DNA from: Ryuthela nishihirai
Taxonomy: Eukaryota; Arthropoda; Arachnida; Araneae; Heptathelidae
Direction: 5' to 3'
DNA length: 64,000 nt
Assembly: GCA_038380435.1 (NCBI GenBank)
Contig: JAWZYU010000013.1
Coordinates: 65,428,446 to 65,492,445, forward strand
The notes under the pieces are model-generated. The model was given only the letters and a program-made list of their open reading frames with translations, was not told the origin of the DNA and ran no database searches. The position numbers and the translations under genes were made by a program. Positions 1 through 9,722 of the stretch are shown here, piece after piece (position 1 is the first letter of the stretch; each line of letters opens with the position of its first letter).

Positions 1-105
1 AATGCAACTTTTTAGATTTAAGAATTAAAAAAGACGAATACTTTGATGTTGTATAATTACTAATGCAATACTATTTGCATTTTTCCCATCATCCGCTAGC
101 TCATA
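1..105 (+). repeat. R290-family tail fragment
   Basis: This short stretch closely matches 7135-7235 and more loosely 1188-1275: an AT-rich block with the phrases 'gacgaatact' and 'ttgtataattactaatg', leading to 'gctagctca'. It is therefore the downstream part of the R290 dispersed repeat. The upstream part lies outside the window. Confidence 0.6.
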
Positions 106-177
106 TTAGAGGCCCTCTATAGATAGAGGTTAGAGGCCCTCTATAGGTAGAGGTTAGAGGCCCTCTATAGGTAGAGG
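106..177. repeat. 3 x 24-bp tandem repeat
   Basis: Three consecutive 24-bp units beginning TTAGAGGCCC, nearly identical (one variant base in the first unit). Each unit contains the imperfect palindrome GAGGCCCTCTATAGGTAGAGG. The bases after the array (to about 230, 'ttggccatctca' and 'ccatgttttgtc') match the reverse complement of 3130-3240. The array thus sits at the edge of a dispersed repeat and probably arose by amplification of its end. Confidence 0.8.
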
Positions 178-319
178 TTGGCCATCTCAAAATTGGACGC
201 CATGTTTTGTCATTGCTCGGATTGTTTATCGTGCAATCGCTGAATGGTATTGCACGGTACTTAGGATTCCGGAAAAGGGTACGGTCATATTGGATACAGA
301 TTTCAGTGTTCGTGATTGG

Positions 320-1515
320 ATGCTCTTTAGAAAACGGTTAAAAAAAAAGAAAAAGTAAATTTTAGGGCTTTTTTTTTGAAAAAAAGATATAATTTCACTT
401 TGTTGTCTGTCCGTCTGTAGACATCGAATTTTTTTTGTTTATACAGATAAATAAAAAATTATTTTTCTGTTAGATAGGAATTAACGATATATTACGATTT
501 ACATTTTTCGAATCTCCCAAAAGTTATAACTGCGCCCTCTAACGATGGAAAAATTTGAAAATTACAAAATATCAAACGAATATTACAAACGATGCAGTTA
601 TGTTAGAAGATTAAAATTTTGGTGTTGAAATGTGAAGGTTACGAAATTACCATTGGCAACAATCACTTGACCCTTTACACCCAGGGGGAGGTGGATGCAA
701 CTTTTTTTTTTGTTTTAACAGAAAAGTGTATGTTTTTAGAGATGAATTAAAAATTCTTTTTGGGTTGGACAGTTATTGATGAAATGTTACAATTTCCGTT
801 TTGCGAATTTCTCAAAATCTATAATTGCGCCCTCTAACGGTGGAAAAAAATCGAAAAATTCCAAAAATTTAAAACGAATATTGCAAACGATATAGTTATG
901 CTAGAAATTTTGGTCGTGGAATGTGACAGTCTTGAAAATTCCATTGACAACAATGAGTTGAGCCCAAGGTAGGTAAGAAACGGAACTTTTTTTTAAGAGA
1001 TAATTCTAAATCTCTTTTTTAGTTAGTTACTAATGAAATATAATTCGTATTTTCAAAGGTAGTTTTAATTTATATCATCAGATATCATGTTTATGGTAGA
1101 AATTTCGGCGTGTAGAGTTCTGTTATGGTAGAAATCCCACTGACATCAATTTTCTGCCCACTATTTTCAGAGGAGCGAGAGAAAAGCAACTTTTTATGTT
1201 TAAGAACTAAAAGGCAAATACTTTTTATGTGTTATAATTACTAATAAAATACTACTATGTGCATTCCCCCATCATATATTAAAAAATAAATAACCCCTCA
1301 AGCAGCTGCTTGTACAGAGCTGACAGGAGCCTGTCAGTTTATACGCCATTGTAGAAAGTCCATGAGGATGGCGGGACCTCAGCAGAAAAACAACACGAAC
1401 ATCCATAATTAAAACTTTCAAGGAGTGAAGAAGTTGGCAAAGGAAGAACTTCATTCTCTTTGAAAATGAGATTCCCATATGCGCCAGAGGCAATATGCCT
1501 TCTTCTGGTTATTTT
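320..1515 (+). repeat. R290 dispersed repeat, copy I
   Basis: Interspersed repeat with two internal subunits about 296 bp apart, each marked by 'gcgccctctaacg' (around 532 and 828) followed by 'tggaaaaa' and 'caaacgaatattgcaaacga'. It opens with an A/T-rich run and 'cactttgttgtctgtccgtc' (about 396) and closes with a block ending near 'ccttcttctgg' (about 1505). It matches copy III (3595-7345) along its length. No coding capacity is visible. A SINE interrupts it at about 1284-1402. The family name is a working label. Confidence 0.65.
1284..1402 (-). mobile_element. SINE family S1, copy A (3' portion)
   Basis: Reading on the minus strand, it runs from 'ctgctgaggtcccgcc' to 'caagcagctgcttgagggg' and an A/T-rich tail. 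It matches four other copies in this window (3361-3545, 17272-17450, 23401-23522, 49135-49280). The tRNA-like head is missing, so it is 5'-truncated. Imperfect flanking repeats near ATAATTAAAA suggest target duplication, and the split matches uninterrupted R290 copies at 3230 and 7230. Confidence 0.75.
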
Positions 1516-1574
1516 ACACTTTCAGTACCTTCTGACAGTGGAAATTCGAACTATTGTATAATTGAGAAATAAAC

Positions 1575-1835
1575 TATTAATATTTTATTAGTATCTGTAA
1601 TGTGCAAAAAAGTTTTTCATTTATCTCTTAAAGCAGAAAAGTTGCATTTTACAAATGGGACAAATCATTACTATTAGGGTAAAGCACTTGATCATTACAC
1701 TCTATGACCAAAAACTTAAGTTTCTAGCAAAAATAGACCGTTTGCAATATTTATTTAAAGATTTGGTAATTTCCAGCTTTTCTCCGCCACTAGAGGTCGC
1801 CTTTCGAGTTTTTATTTACCGCCTTTAGCACTCTC
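1575..1835 (-). repeat. R290 subunit, inverted
   Basis: In reverse orientation this carries the R290 marks: the degraded 'gccctctagtggcgg' motif near 1795, 'gcaatattt' near 1745, and the 'ttttcatttatctctt' block near 1617. It is one diverged subunit. Confidence 0.5.
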
Positions 1836-1906
1836 GAACACTGGAAATTCCAATTGATGGGTATTCGAAAATTGTAAACATTAATATTTTTTTGGAAAAA
1901 TTTTTT

Positions 1907-1982
1907 GCCGACATACAAGATTCGAACCCGCATCTCTCCAGAAACATGCCAGAGTATTCTAACTTGTTGAACCAACGCCGGC
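1907..1982 (-). repeat. tRNA-like sequence (tRNA-derived SINE head or pseudogene), copy 1
   Basis: On the minus strand the 76-nt stretch has 5' GCCGGCG pairing with 3' TGTCGGC (7 bp, two G-T pairs), a D-arm-like TTCAACAAGTTAGAA, and a perfect T-loop core GGGTTCGAATC. A run of T follows within about 10 nt, as for a Pol III terminator. The anticodon arm is poor (several wobble pairs, no U33) and one base is extra before the D arm. A second copy lies at 2231-2306, so a tRNA-derived repeat is likelier than a working tRNA gene. Confidence 0.5.
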
Positions 1983-2230
1983 TGTTTTCACAAAAAAAAA
2001 CAAACATTTATTTATTTATAGACGTTAAACGTCTACAGGTAATGCCGAGATTATCAAATATTGTTTAAATCATTAATAACGCAAAATAGCGTGATGTGAC
2101 TTCATTATTTATATCAATCTTACTCAGAGCACTATAAAAGAAATAGTTGCCACCCGAGATCATAGATGTCATATGGATGCGCCCAAAATTCACGGGAAGA
2201 GTGATAGTCATTATTAGTGGAATAAAGAGA

Positions 2231-2306
2231 GATGGTATTAATTCAACAGGTTAGAATACTCTGGCATGTTTCTGGAGAGATGCGGGTTCGAATCCCGTAT
2301 ATCGGC
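2231..2306 (+). repeat. tRNA-like sequence, copy 2
   Basis: Same tRNA-derived unit as 1907-1982 but on the opposite strand: A-box-like TTCAACAGGTTAG (about 2242-2254) and B box GGGTTCGAATCCC (about 2284-2296). The T-stem pairs better here, but the 5' acceptor side is lost. About 25 bp downstream also match copy 1, showing the repeat extends past the tRNA part. Confidence 0.5.
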
Positions 2307-2394
2307 GAAATTTTTTCCACAAAATCATTTATTGATTTATAGACTTTTAAACATCTACAGATAACACTGAGATTATCAAATATTATTAAAAAAG

Positions 2395-2870
2395 TTATTA
2401 ATATTTTGTTAGTGCCTGTAAAACAAAAAAAATATAGTTTCGTTTATCTCTCTAAGAAAAAGTTTAATTTTCGCACCCCTTTTTGTCTAAGACGTCAAAG
2501 TCTTGTTGCCATTGTAAACCCTCTGACCACAACACTCTACTACCAAAATTTCAGATTTCTAGTGTAACTAGTTTGTGTGCAATATTCGTTTAAAATTGTA
2601 GCATTTTCCATCTTTTCGCACCGCTAGAGGGCGCTATTAAAGTTATTGAAAATTTTCAAAATTGCGAATCGCAATATTTGTTCGACATATATCCAACGGA
2701 AAAAGAATTTTTCATTTAGCTCTAAAAGTAAAAAAAGTTGATTGTCTATAGACCGACAGACAGGTGGAAAGACAAATGGACAGACAACAGTTAACAGAGA
2801 GACGGACAGACAGACGAACAAATATTGGCATAAGCAGACGACAAAGTGAAAACATTAGCTCGTTTTTAAA
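2395..2870 (-). repeat. R290 repeat, inverted fragment
   Basis: Reverse-orientation R290 sequence: 'cgctagagggcgc' near 2620, 'gcaatattcgtt' near 2580, and the end block with repeated gacagacag-type words at 2745-2820, corresponding to the 'tctgtccgtctg' opening of the forward copies. The short ORFs here are chance readings of the repeat. Confidence 0.55.
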
Positions 2871-3104
2871 ACGAATCTTAGAAGAAATTATTTATTATTT
2901 TTCAGTTAGCTCGTTTCACTTTTGCAGCCGATTGCCGTCTTCTGATGGAGTTCTCGGGAAAAAATATTCATTAATTTATTTCTTTGAGTGAAATTTTACA
3001 CCCAGTTGCAGCTCAGTGAGGCATTCAATAAAATATGACAGCTTTCGTAGACAAAAAAGTGCTAGAAATATATAAAACTATAACAACTGAGAAGTTTTAA
3101 CTTG

Positions 3105-3240
3105 ATACACTCAGTAATTCATAGGCTTTCGTCCCACGGTAGGACAAAACATGGTGCCCATAAACCAGTGACTCAATCAACCAACAGCAGTGAATCACTG
3201 AGATGGCCAGCCTCTAACTATACAGGACCTCTAGCTCATA
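3105..3240 (-). repeat. Dispersed repeat shared with 106-230
   Basis: The reverse complement of this stretch matches 130-230: 'tagttagaggctggccatct', then 'caccatgttttgtc'. It abuts the R290 tail starting about 3230, as the copy at 106-230 abuts an R290 tail, so the two insertions may share a target preference or be one compound repeat. Confidence 0.5.
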
Positions 3241-3345
3241 TTAATACTTTTAATGAATGGAACAGTAGGTAAAGGAAAAACTTCTTTCTCTTTGAAAATC
3301 AGATTCTCATATGCGTCAGAGGCGATATACGTCCTTCTAGTTCAC
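3230..3345 (+). repeat. R290 3'-end fragment
   Basis: Matches 7230-7345 and 1408-1515: 'agctcatatta', then 'cttctttctctttgaaaa', then 'gaggcgatatacgtccttct'. Only the terminal part of R290 is present. A SINE follows immediately. Confidence 0.6.
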
Positions 3346-3360
3346 TTAAAGTTTTTATGT

Positions 3361-3545
3361 GATGCTAGTGGCTAGCGTGCTTGATTACTGGTCAAAGAAA
3401 CCTGGTTCGAGCCCTAGATAAGGCACGTAGTTTGTGTTGTTTTCTGATGAGGTCTCACCAACCTCACAGACTTTATACTATGGCGTATAAACTGGCAGGC
3501 TCTTGTCAGATCTCTGTGGCAAGCAACTGCTTGAGGAGATATTAA
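3361..3545 (+). mobile_element. SINE family S1, copy B (with tRNA-like head)
   Basis: This is the most complete S1 copy. It begins with a tRNA-like head: A-box-like TGGCTAGCGTGC at 3369-3380 and B box GGTTCGAGCCC at 3404-3414. The body follows ('ctgatgaggtctcacc', 'tataaactggcaggctc', 'aagcaactgcttgaggag'). It has no coding capacity; Pol III would transcribe it and a LINE would mobilise it. It defines the 5' end missing from the other copies. Confidence 0.75.
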
Positions 3546-3648
3546 GGAGCTTCAGGTCTCCGGACCCTTACTGTCTTGTGCCCCGGTGCCTTCAGTAGAG
3601 CAAACACTTTCTTTTTCATCTCGTTTAAAAAAAAAAAACGAGATAATG

Positions 3649-3797
3649 CACTGCTCACAAAAATTTTGGTATATTTCAAAATGAATATGAAGCGATAAAG
3701 AAAAGATGCATTTGAATTTTTTTTATTAAACAAGAACGTCAGAAAAGCAAACGACAAGTCAAAGAAAGTTGTTATATTATGCAAATGAGATGCAAAC
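3649..3797. repeat. Tc1 left terminal inverted repeat
   Basis: Reverse complement of 5031-5179 with few mismatches. Transposases of this family bind within such long repeats and cut at the outer TA. Confidence 0.88.
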
Positions 3798-3886
3798 TCA
3801 ATTGTCGTGATTGAGTAGCAAGTGACATATTGGTGGGGGTGAACAGAAGCATGTCAAATTGGACGAGAGTGCCACACATTGACTGT

Positions 3887-4918
3887 TCAGTTGGGTGTAT
3901 GGTCACCCAAGACTGCCAAAACACACTGACAGCGATGGGGCATGGACAGGATCAGAATGTCCAGCAGTTCTTGTGGGATCCTCTGACACTCTTGCTCCAA
4001 GGCAACTTCCAGCTCAAGAAGTGTTGTGGGAGGCATTGGACGGTTTGCCAGACGTCTTCCCAGTGCATCCCAAGAATGTTCAATGGGATTCAATTCTGGA
4101 GAACGTGAAGGCCAGTCCATGTGTTCGATTCCTGCCTCCTGAAGCATGTTGTTGATGAGATGCGTACAGTGGGGCCTTGCATTATCGTCCATGAAAAGAA
4201 AGTTGTTTCCAACTGCTCCAGCATAGGGTACCACTATAAGGTGCAGGACCTCATCTCGATATCTGACAGCAGTCAGTGATCCGTTTCTGATGACGTGGAG
4301 GTCGGTACGACCACCAATGCTGATGCCAGCCCACACCATGATTCCACCACCACCGAAGGAGTCCCTTTCTCGCATGAAACGTGGATTCTCCCGTGTTCCT
4401 CGTTCACGCCAGATCAGGACACGATGATTGTCAGGCTGCAGACTGAACCGTGACTCATCAGAGAAGAGGACAGTTGACCACTCATCACGGGTCCAATGAC
4501 GATGCTCATCAGCCCACCTTCTGCAGGTTCTACGGTGTTCAGCAGATGACGGAATGCATACCATTGGTCGCCGGGCATGCAGTCCAACACGATAGAGCCG
4601 AATGCGTATGGTCTGGGTGCATATCCGTCGTCTAGTGGCAGCAAGAAGCTGTCCCCGCAGCTCTGTTGGATTGCTGCGCCTGTTCCTTCTTGCCAATAAG
4701 GTCAAGTAGCGGTCATCTCTTGCTGTTGTGGCAGATGGGCGACCCTGCCCTCGTCTTCTTCGTACTGTGCCAGTCTCTTGAAAGCGATTCCACAGTCTGC
4801 TAATCACGCTTTGGGATGTTCCAAGTGCTGTTGCCACTGTCGTCTGTGTATGACCAGCTTCAAGACGTCCTATGGCTCTCCAGGCTTCGCATTCGGGCAA
4901 ATCGTGTTGCAGGGGCAT
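3887..4918 (-). CDS. Tc1-family transposase (DD34E), full length
   Basis: A 343-residue transposase for cut-and-paste movement of the surrounding element. The N-terminal half is a paired-like helix-turn-helix DNA-binding region (about residues 10-60, with TALGTSQSVISRLWNRF) followed by a GRPSATT linker typical of Tc1 GRPR-type hooks and a second HTH (about 70-115). The catalytic domain shows the first Asp in LFSDESRF (about 154), the second in MDDNARPH, and the Glu in ELNPIEH; 34 residues separate the second Asp and the Glu, the Tc1 signature. The length is normal for the family and no stop or frameshift is seen. The start Met is the first in frame upstream of the HTH. Activity is inferred only. 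Confidence 0.92.
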   Translation of the reverse strand: MPLQHDLPECEAWRAIGRLEAGHTQTTVATALGTSQSVISRLWNRFQETGTVRRRRGQGRPSATTARDDRYLTLLARRNRRSNPTELRGQLLAATRRRICTQTIRIRLYRVGLHARRPMVCIPSSAEHRRTCRRWADEHRHWTRDEWSTVLFSDESRFSLQPDNHRVLIWRERGTRENPRFMRERDSFGGGGIMVWAGISIGGRTDLHVIRNGSLTAVRYRDEVLHLIVVPYAGAVGNNFLFMDDNARPHCTHLINNMLQEAGIEHMDWPSRSPELNPIEHSWDALGRRLANRPMPPTTLLELEVALEQECQRIPQELLDILILSMPHRCQCVLAVLGDHTPN

Positions 4919-5030
4919 AGCAAGGGCAGGGAAATTGCAGAATGTGCACTTTCAAGATCAGGGAACGTGCAGATACTCCAGTACTTTCAGCCTTTTGTAT
5001 AGTGCATTTTCACCAATGAAATAAAAGTTG

Positions 5031-5179
5031 GTTTTGCATCTCATTTGCATAATCGAACAACTTTCTTTGACTTGTCGTTTGCTTTTCTAATGTTCTTGTT
5101 TAATAAAAAAAAATCAAATGCTTATTTTTTTATCGCTTCATATTCATTTTGAAATATACCAAAATTTTTGTGAGCAGTG
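5031..5179. repeat. Tc1 right terminal inverted repeat
   Basis: Partner of 3649-3797, immediately followed by the TA target dinucleotide at 5180-5181. Confidence 0.88.
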
Positions 5180-6459
5180 TAGTTTCGCTTTGTCCTCTGT
5201 CTATCCGTCTGGAAACATCGAACTTTTTGTTCAAAAAAAAAATTGTAGAGAAAAATAAAAAAAATTTTGTTGGGTAGGTATTGATGAAATATTACGATAT
5301 GCCCTTTCCCTATTTCTGTAGAGCTATAAATACGCCCTCTAACAGTGGAAAAATTTGAAAATTACAAAAATTCAAACGAATGTTGCAAACGATGTATTTA
5401 TGCTAGAAATTTTAAATTTTGGTGGTGGAATGTGAAGGTCATGAAGTTTCTACTGACAGCAGTGAGTTTACGCCTTAAACCCAGAGGGGGTGGGAAAACA
5501 CACCTTTTTTGTTTTAGCTGATATTTGTTTGTTTTTAGAAATAAATTAAAAATTCTTTTTGGGTTAGATAAGAATTGATAAAATGTCATGATTCACACTT
5601 TTTAAATCTTCCGAAAACTATAATTGCGCCCTCCAACGGTGGAAAAATTTCCAAATTCCAAAATTTCAAACAAATATTGCAAACGACGTATTTAAGATAT
5701 AAATTTTAAATTTTGGTGGTGGAATGTGAACGCCATGATGTTTCCATTGGATCTCTCCAAATATACCTCTTAGACCCAGGGAGAGGAGGGAAGACAATTT
5801 TTTGTTTTAGCAGATAATTGTTTGTAAAGATAAATGAAAAAATCTTTCTAGGGTTACATAAGAATCGACGAACTATTATGATTCTCCATTTCGAAATCTT
5901 TCGTACACTATGATTGGGCCCTCTAACGGTGAAAAAGATTGAAAATTGCAAAAATTCAAACGAATGTACCGATAAAAATATGAAATTCTGGTGGTGGAAT
6001 GTGAACGTCATGAAGTTTCCATTGGAAACAATGAAAACGATAATTAGAAAAATCTTTTTTAATTTTATTGGTACTAATTAAATATACTATTCATGGTACT
6101 AATTCGCATTTTTCAAATACTTAGTAGTTTTTACAGATCACTGAAACGATAAAACATCAGGACTGTTATCGTAGATTGCAGATTGTATAATCATACCTTT
6201 AAAATACTATATAATCAAACTCTTTATATACCGTATAATTTTACTCCTAACCATCTCCATCAGAAAGATATGCCTATTTGGCATGATTAAGAACAAAATA
6301 TATAAGTAAACCACTCTTAGGTGGGCCCCTAAGGGTAAACGTAAGAAAAGCTAAAAATAGCAGTAAAATTGTATAAGAATCTAAAACGGGTAGGTCTCCT
6401 CAGAGAACGCTACCGTTTTAGGCCTCTTGTACTTGTTCAAAACAGTATGATCGTAAAGA

Positions 6460-7038
6460 ATCAGAGAAGAAATAATCTCATTGGGATTATTTTTTTTAGG
6501 ATTAGTTTTAAGAATCTATGGAGAGTATGGAGAAATAGGCGTATACACCTGAAGACTAAAATTAGACTGTATAATAGTTTGGTTCTTTCTAGGGTTAGTT
6601 ATGGTAGTGAAACTTGAACACTTTGTAAACAAGATAACAGGAAACTAGATGCTTTTGATTCCAGATGCTTACGCAGTATCTTGGGCGTTAAGTGGTTCAA
6701 CTTTTTAACTAATGATGAGGTTAGGCAAAGGAGTTTGCAACCTCCTTTAAGCAACATATTGTGCAGAGAGAGAGATTCCGTTGGTTTGACCATGTTTCCC
6801 GTATGGATCATTATAGATTGGCGAATAGGGTTATGAACAGTGTGCCTAAAGGCCTCAGAAAGAAGGGGAGACCTAGGATGCGGTGGGCAGACAACGTCAA
6901 ACAGGACCTTGTTAGAATTGGTATGCAGTGGCCAGATGCAGTAGATGTAGTTCAGGACAGATATGCTTGGAGCATTAAACTGCACTGTCTGGTTGGACCT
7001 CAGTAGCTCATGTCTGTTTGAGGATGATGATGATGATG
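6460..7038 (+). pseudogene. RTE-like LINE, 5'-truncated 3' end
   Basis: Two reading frames (about 6487-6617 and 6761-7006) encode the C-terminal part of the same reverse transcriptase as the LINE at 9621-13486: FKNLWRVWRNRRIHLKTK, then RFRWFDHVSRM, NRVMNSVPKGLRKKGRPRMR and a final LVGPQ before the stop. The frames are joined by a frameshift between them. The copy ends in (GAT)n at 7023-7038, the microsatellite-like 3' end typical of RTE-clade elements. Most of the element is missing, as expected from aborted reverse transcription. It interrupts R290 copy III. Confidence 0.85.
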
Positions 7039-7345
7039 TACAGAATAGAAATTTGAAAAATTAGTGGTAGGTTTTAAGAGATATTCCACTGACAGCAATA
7101 ATCTACCTACTTTGCGGAGAGAGGTGTGGGAAATCCAACTTTTGAGATTTAAGATTTAAAAGACGAATACTTTTATGTTGTATAATTACTAATGAAATAC
7201 TATTTGCATTTCCGGCCCACCCCAATCATCTGCTAGCTCAAATTAAAACTTTTAAGGAATGCAACAGTAGTTAAAGGAAAAACGTCTTTCTCCTTGAAAA
7301 CAAAATTCTCATGTGCGCGAGAGGCGATATACGTCCTTCTAGTTA

Positions 7346-8610
7346 ATATTTAATTTATACGTTTTCACATATTAAAGCAGAGGCGGCTGCCCTACCAAAA
7401 ATAACCACAAAAGTATAAAAAATTCAAATTTAGTATTCATTATTTCTCATATATAAAGCAATTTAATATTATTTTGATATTCGTTTGCACATTTTTATTT
7501 CCGTGTTATGTAGACAATCACATCATTTGCTTTGCGACTCAGGGCAACGTTGGCTGCTTTCGTATTGTCAATACGAATTTTAACATTACAGCCACCACCC
7601 GGAATTTTGCCATATCTATTATAGCGATGACACGCATGCACTAAAACAAAATAGCAATGAACTGCAGGAGGTGGGCCATCACTTTGTAGAGGCCCGTGAC
7701 ACTTGATTGGCTGATTCTATCAGTACAACCAATATTCGAAGATTTTGTTACTTAGCGAATATCTTCATTTGACTGTGGCAGACTCAAGAAGTTTCAACTT
7801 TCCTGGCAAGATGTGTTTCAACTGGGTTGTCAATTTTTAATTTTGCCAGGGAAGGATGTTTTTGTATGAAGAATTTAGAACAGCGTTAGACATGAAAATA
7901 TATAATGTGTTGAACATATGGTATACAAAAGAATGCTAATATTATATTTTAACATCACGTTTCCTAGGCAATTCATAGCTCAGTCAGCTACATGGATTTT
8001 TTTTTATCACTTTTTGGACTTGGAGCTTTAGAGGTCTCCGGTTCGATCCCAGACCGCTGTCATTATGTTTTTTTTATGACTCCTTTTTTATAATTCATTT
8101 TATTGCCATATCACAATTCTTTGCACATATTTTTGTAAAATAAATTAATATATGTAATAATATATATCATAAATTAATATTGTAAATAAAATATAATATA
8201 TGTAGATATTGTATAATAGAATAGATAAGAAAATTGGACTCGATAAATGTATGTGTATGCAGGCATTACTACTGTGTTTAGTGTTGAAAACGTTACCTCT
8301 ATATCAGTATTATGATGTATTTTATTACAATAATTGTGCTTTTGTTGTTGCAGTGAAATGGTTCTGTTTGTAATTGCCGTTGTTGATAAGGTAATGTAAA
8401 GTTGCTTTAATATTCCAATTTTGTTAATAAATAAATTAAATGTAATCAAAATACGCTACTTTTTAAGCGATAATTTACGACGCGCAATTCAGTTTAAAAT
8501 AATAAATATCAATTATTAATCAAAGCAGAGTCAAAAATATAGTAACCCATATGTTAGACAGGATTTCCTGCGAATAGTTTTTAAAATATCATTAGAACGG
8601 AGAGTAAATA
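7346..8610. other. AT-rich DNA without a recognised gene
   Basis: No coding region could be supported. A slightly GC-richer patch at about 7540-7740 has CCAAT words on both strands (near 7708 and 7729), but no start or conserved product. A tRNA-like sequence lies near its end. Confidence 0.5.
7976..8050 (+). repeat. tRNA-like A and B boxes
   Basis: An A-box-like TAGCTCAGTCAG (7976-7987) and a consensus B box GGTTCGATCCC (8040-8050) are spaced about 52 bp apart, with T-rich filler replacing most of the anticodon arm. This fits a tRNA pseudogene or a SINE head; a cloverleaf cannot be closed convincingly. Confidence 0.4.
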
Positions 8611-8745
8611 TACTGCTGGCCATTAAAAGTGCAACACCAGGAAAGACAAGAGATATCAAAGCCATATTTAGTGAATACATAGCTTATGTTACAATAATCA
8701 AATGATTACAAATACAACTCGGTTAGACTTATGGAAACAAAGAAA

Positions 8746-9610
8746 TCAGTATCTTGTGTAGCCACCATGAGAGGCAATAACCACTGATACATGGTCCGGC
8801 ATTGAGAGAATGAGACATCGGATGTGTGTTTGGGGAATGTCAGTCCATGAAGTTTCGATACGTAGCCAAAGTTCATTTGTTATAGCAGCTGCTGGTGTCT
8901 GGTGTGCTAGGCGTAGTGAGACCATGGACCACACATGTTCAATTGTGGACAGATCCAGTGAACGCGCTGGCCAAGGCAGAAGTGTCACACGGGGCCTGTC
9001 CACAAATTGTTGAACGATGCATGCCACACGTGGTTGGGCATTGTCCTGTTGGTAAATGGCACCAGAGAGCCCCTGAAGTAAGGTATGACCACAGGCTTCA
9101 ACACCTCAGTGATATAACACTGGCTGTTCAAAGTACCAGTAATGCGTATGAGGCACGTGAGTGAGTGGAATCCAATGGCACCCCATACGAAAACACCAGG
9201 GGTCGGACCTGTATGGCATGTCTCACCGAGCCTGTCGTCGTTGTACCGCCAGATGCGAATTCGTCCATCGTGGTGCTGCATACTGAAGTGGGATTCGTCT
9301 GAAAAGACGATGCGACGTCATTCGTACATTCATGTGTGCCGTTCTTGGCACCATATTGCAGTCGCATATGCCTGTGTTGTAGAGTCAATGATAGCCAAAC
9401 AATTGCCGCCTAGTAAAGATGCCACGGTGCTGCAGACGACGTCGAACCATACGTGCGGACACTGTTAATGTGCAACACACCCTAACTGTTGAGCTACGGT
9501 GTTTGCTGTGGCTGTACGATCATCCAAAACCATGCGCACGAGATGTTTGTCCTCTCGTTCGTTTGTCTGACAGGGCCGTTCAGATACCTCACTTCGGTGA
9601 ATTCGTTCCT
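8746..9610 (-). pseudogene. Tc1 transposase remnant, middle and C-terminal part
   Basis: Minus-strand frames spell out a broken Tc1 transposase. The C-terminus (about 8746-9027) contains LPWPARSLDLSTIEHVW, the Glu-bearing block, and ends in HGGYTRY. Upstream (about 8985-9281) is GVFVWGAIGFHSLTCLIRI with GTLNSQCYITEV, the region between the first two catalytic Asp residues; the QDNARPH block is degraded. Further upstream a frame near 9480-9600 reads REDKHLVRMVL-like sequence from the second HTH region. At least two frame changes are needed. The N-terminus continues across the LINE at 13490-13760. Confidence 0.8.
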
Positions 9611-9618
9611 CCTCTACC

Positions 9619-9620
<2 letters not shown>
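9611..9620. repeat. LINE target-site duplication, left
   Basis: CCTCTACCCA, identical to 13487-13496 on the other side of the LINE. The final A may belong to the ATC tail. Confidence 0.85.
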
Positions 9621-9710
<90 letters not shown>

Positions 9711-9711
9711 A
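9620..9711. repeat. (ATC)n microsatellite, LINE 3' tail
   Basis: About 30 uninterrupted ATC units, reading (GAT)n on the LINE's coding strand. It directly follows the stop codon region of the LINE, so it is the 3' end of the retrotransposon and not an independent microsatellite. The sister fragment at 7023-7038 has only five units. Confidence 0.95.
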
Positions 9712-9722
9712 GCAGCCATGGG

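Larger units (their letters stand above)
3649..5179 (-). mobile_element. Tc1/mariner transposon, apparently complete (1531 bp)
   Basis: Long terminal inverted repeats of about 149 bp bound the element (3649-3797 and 5031-5179), both opening CACTGCTCACAAAAATTTTG and ending at the shared word attatgcaaatgagatgc. The right end is followed by TA (5180-5181); the left end is preceded by TG where TA is expected. The arms are highly similar apart from small differences in A/T runs. A single open transposase gene fills the interior, so the copy could be autonomous or only recently inactivated. It is inserted in an R290 repeat. Confidence 0.9.
3595..7345 (+). repeat. R290 dispersed repeat, copy III (composite)
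   Basis: Three subunits at a spacing of 293 bp are marked by 'cgccctctaac' or close variants near 5332, 5625 and 5918. The opening phrase ('tttcgctttgtcctctgtc') starts at about 5182, directly after the Tc1 element, and its A-rich upstream part lies before the Tc1 element (about 3595-3648), so the Tc1 landed inside the repeat. The closing part (7040-7345) lies after an RTE fragment. Removing both inserts leaves about 1.3 kb, similar to copy I. Confidence 0.6.

Noticed and set aside
1907..1982. Functional tRNA gene
   Set aside because: The acceptor stem and T arm look right, but the anticodon arm is poor, U33 is missing, one base is extra, and a second degraded copy lies nearby, which fits a tRNA-derived repeat better.
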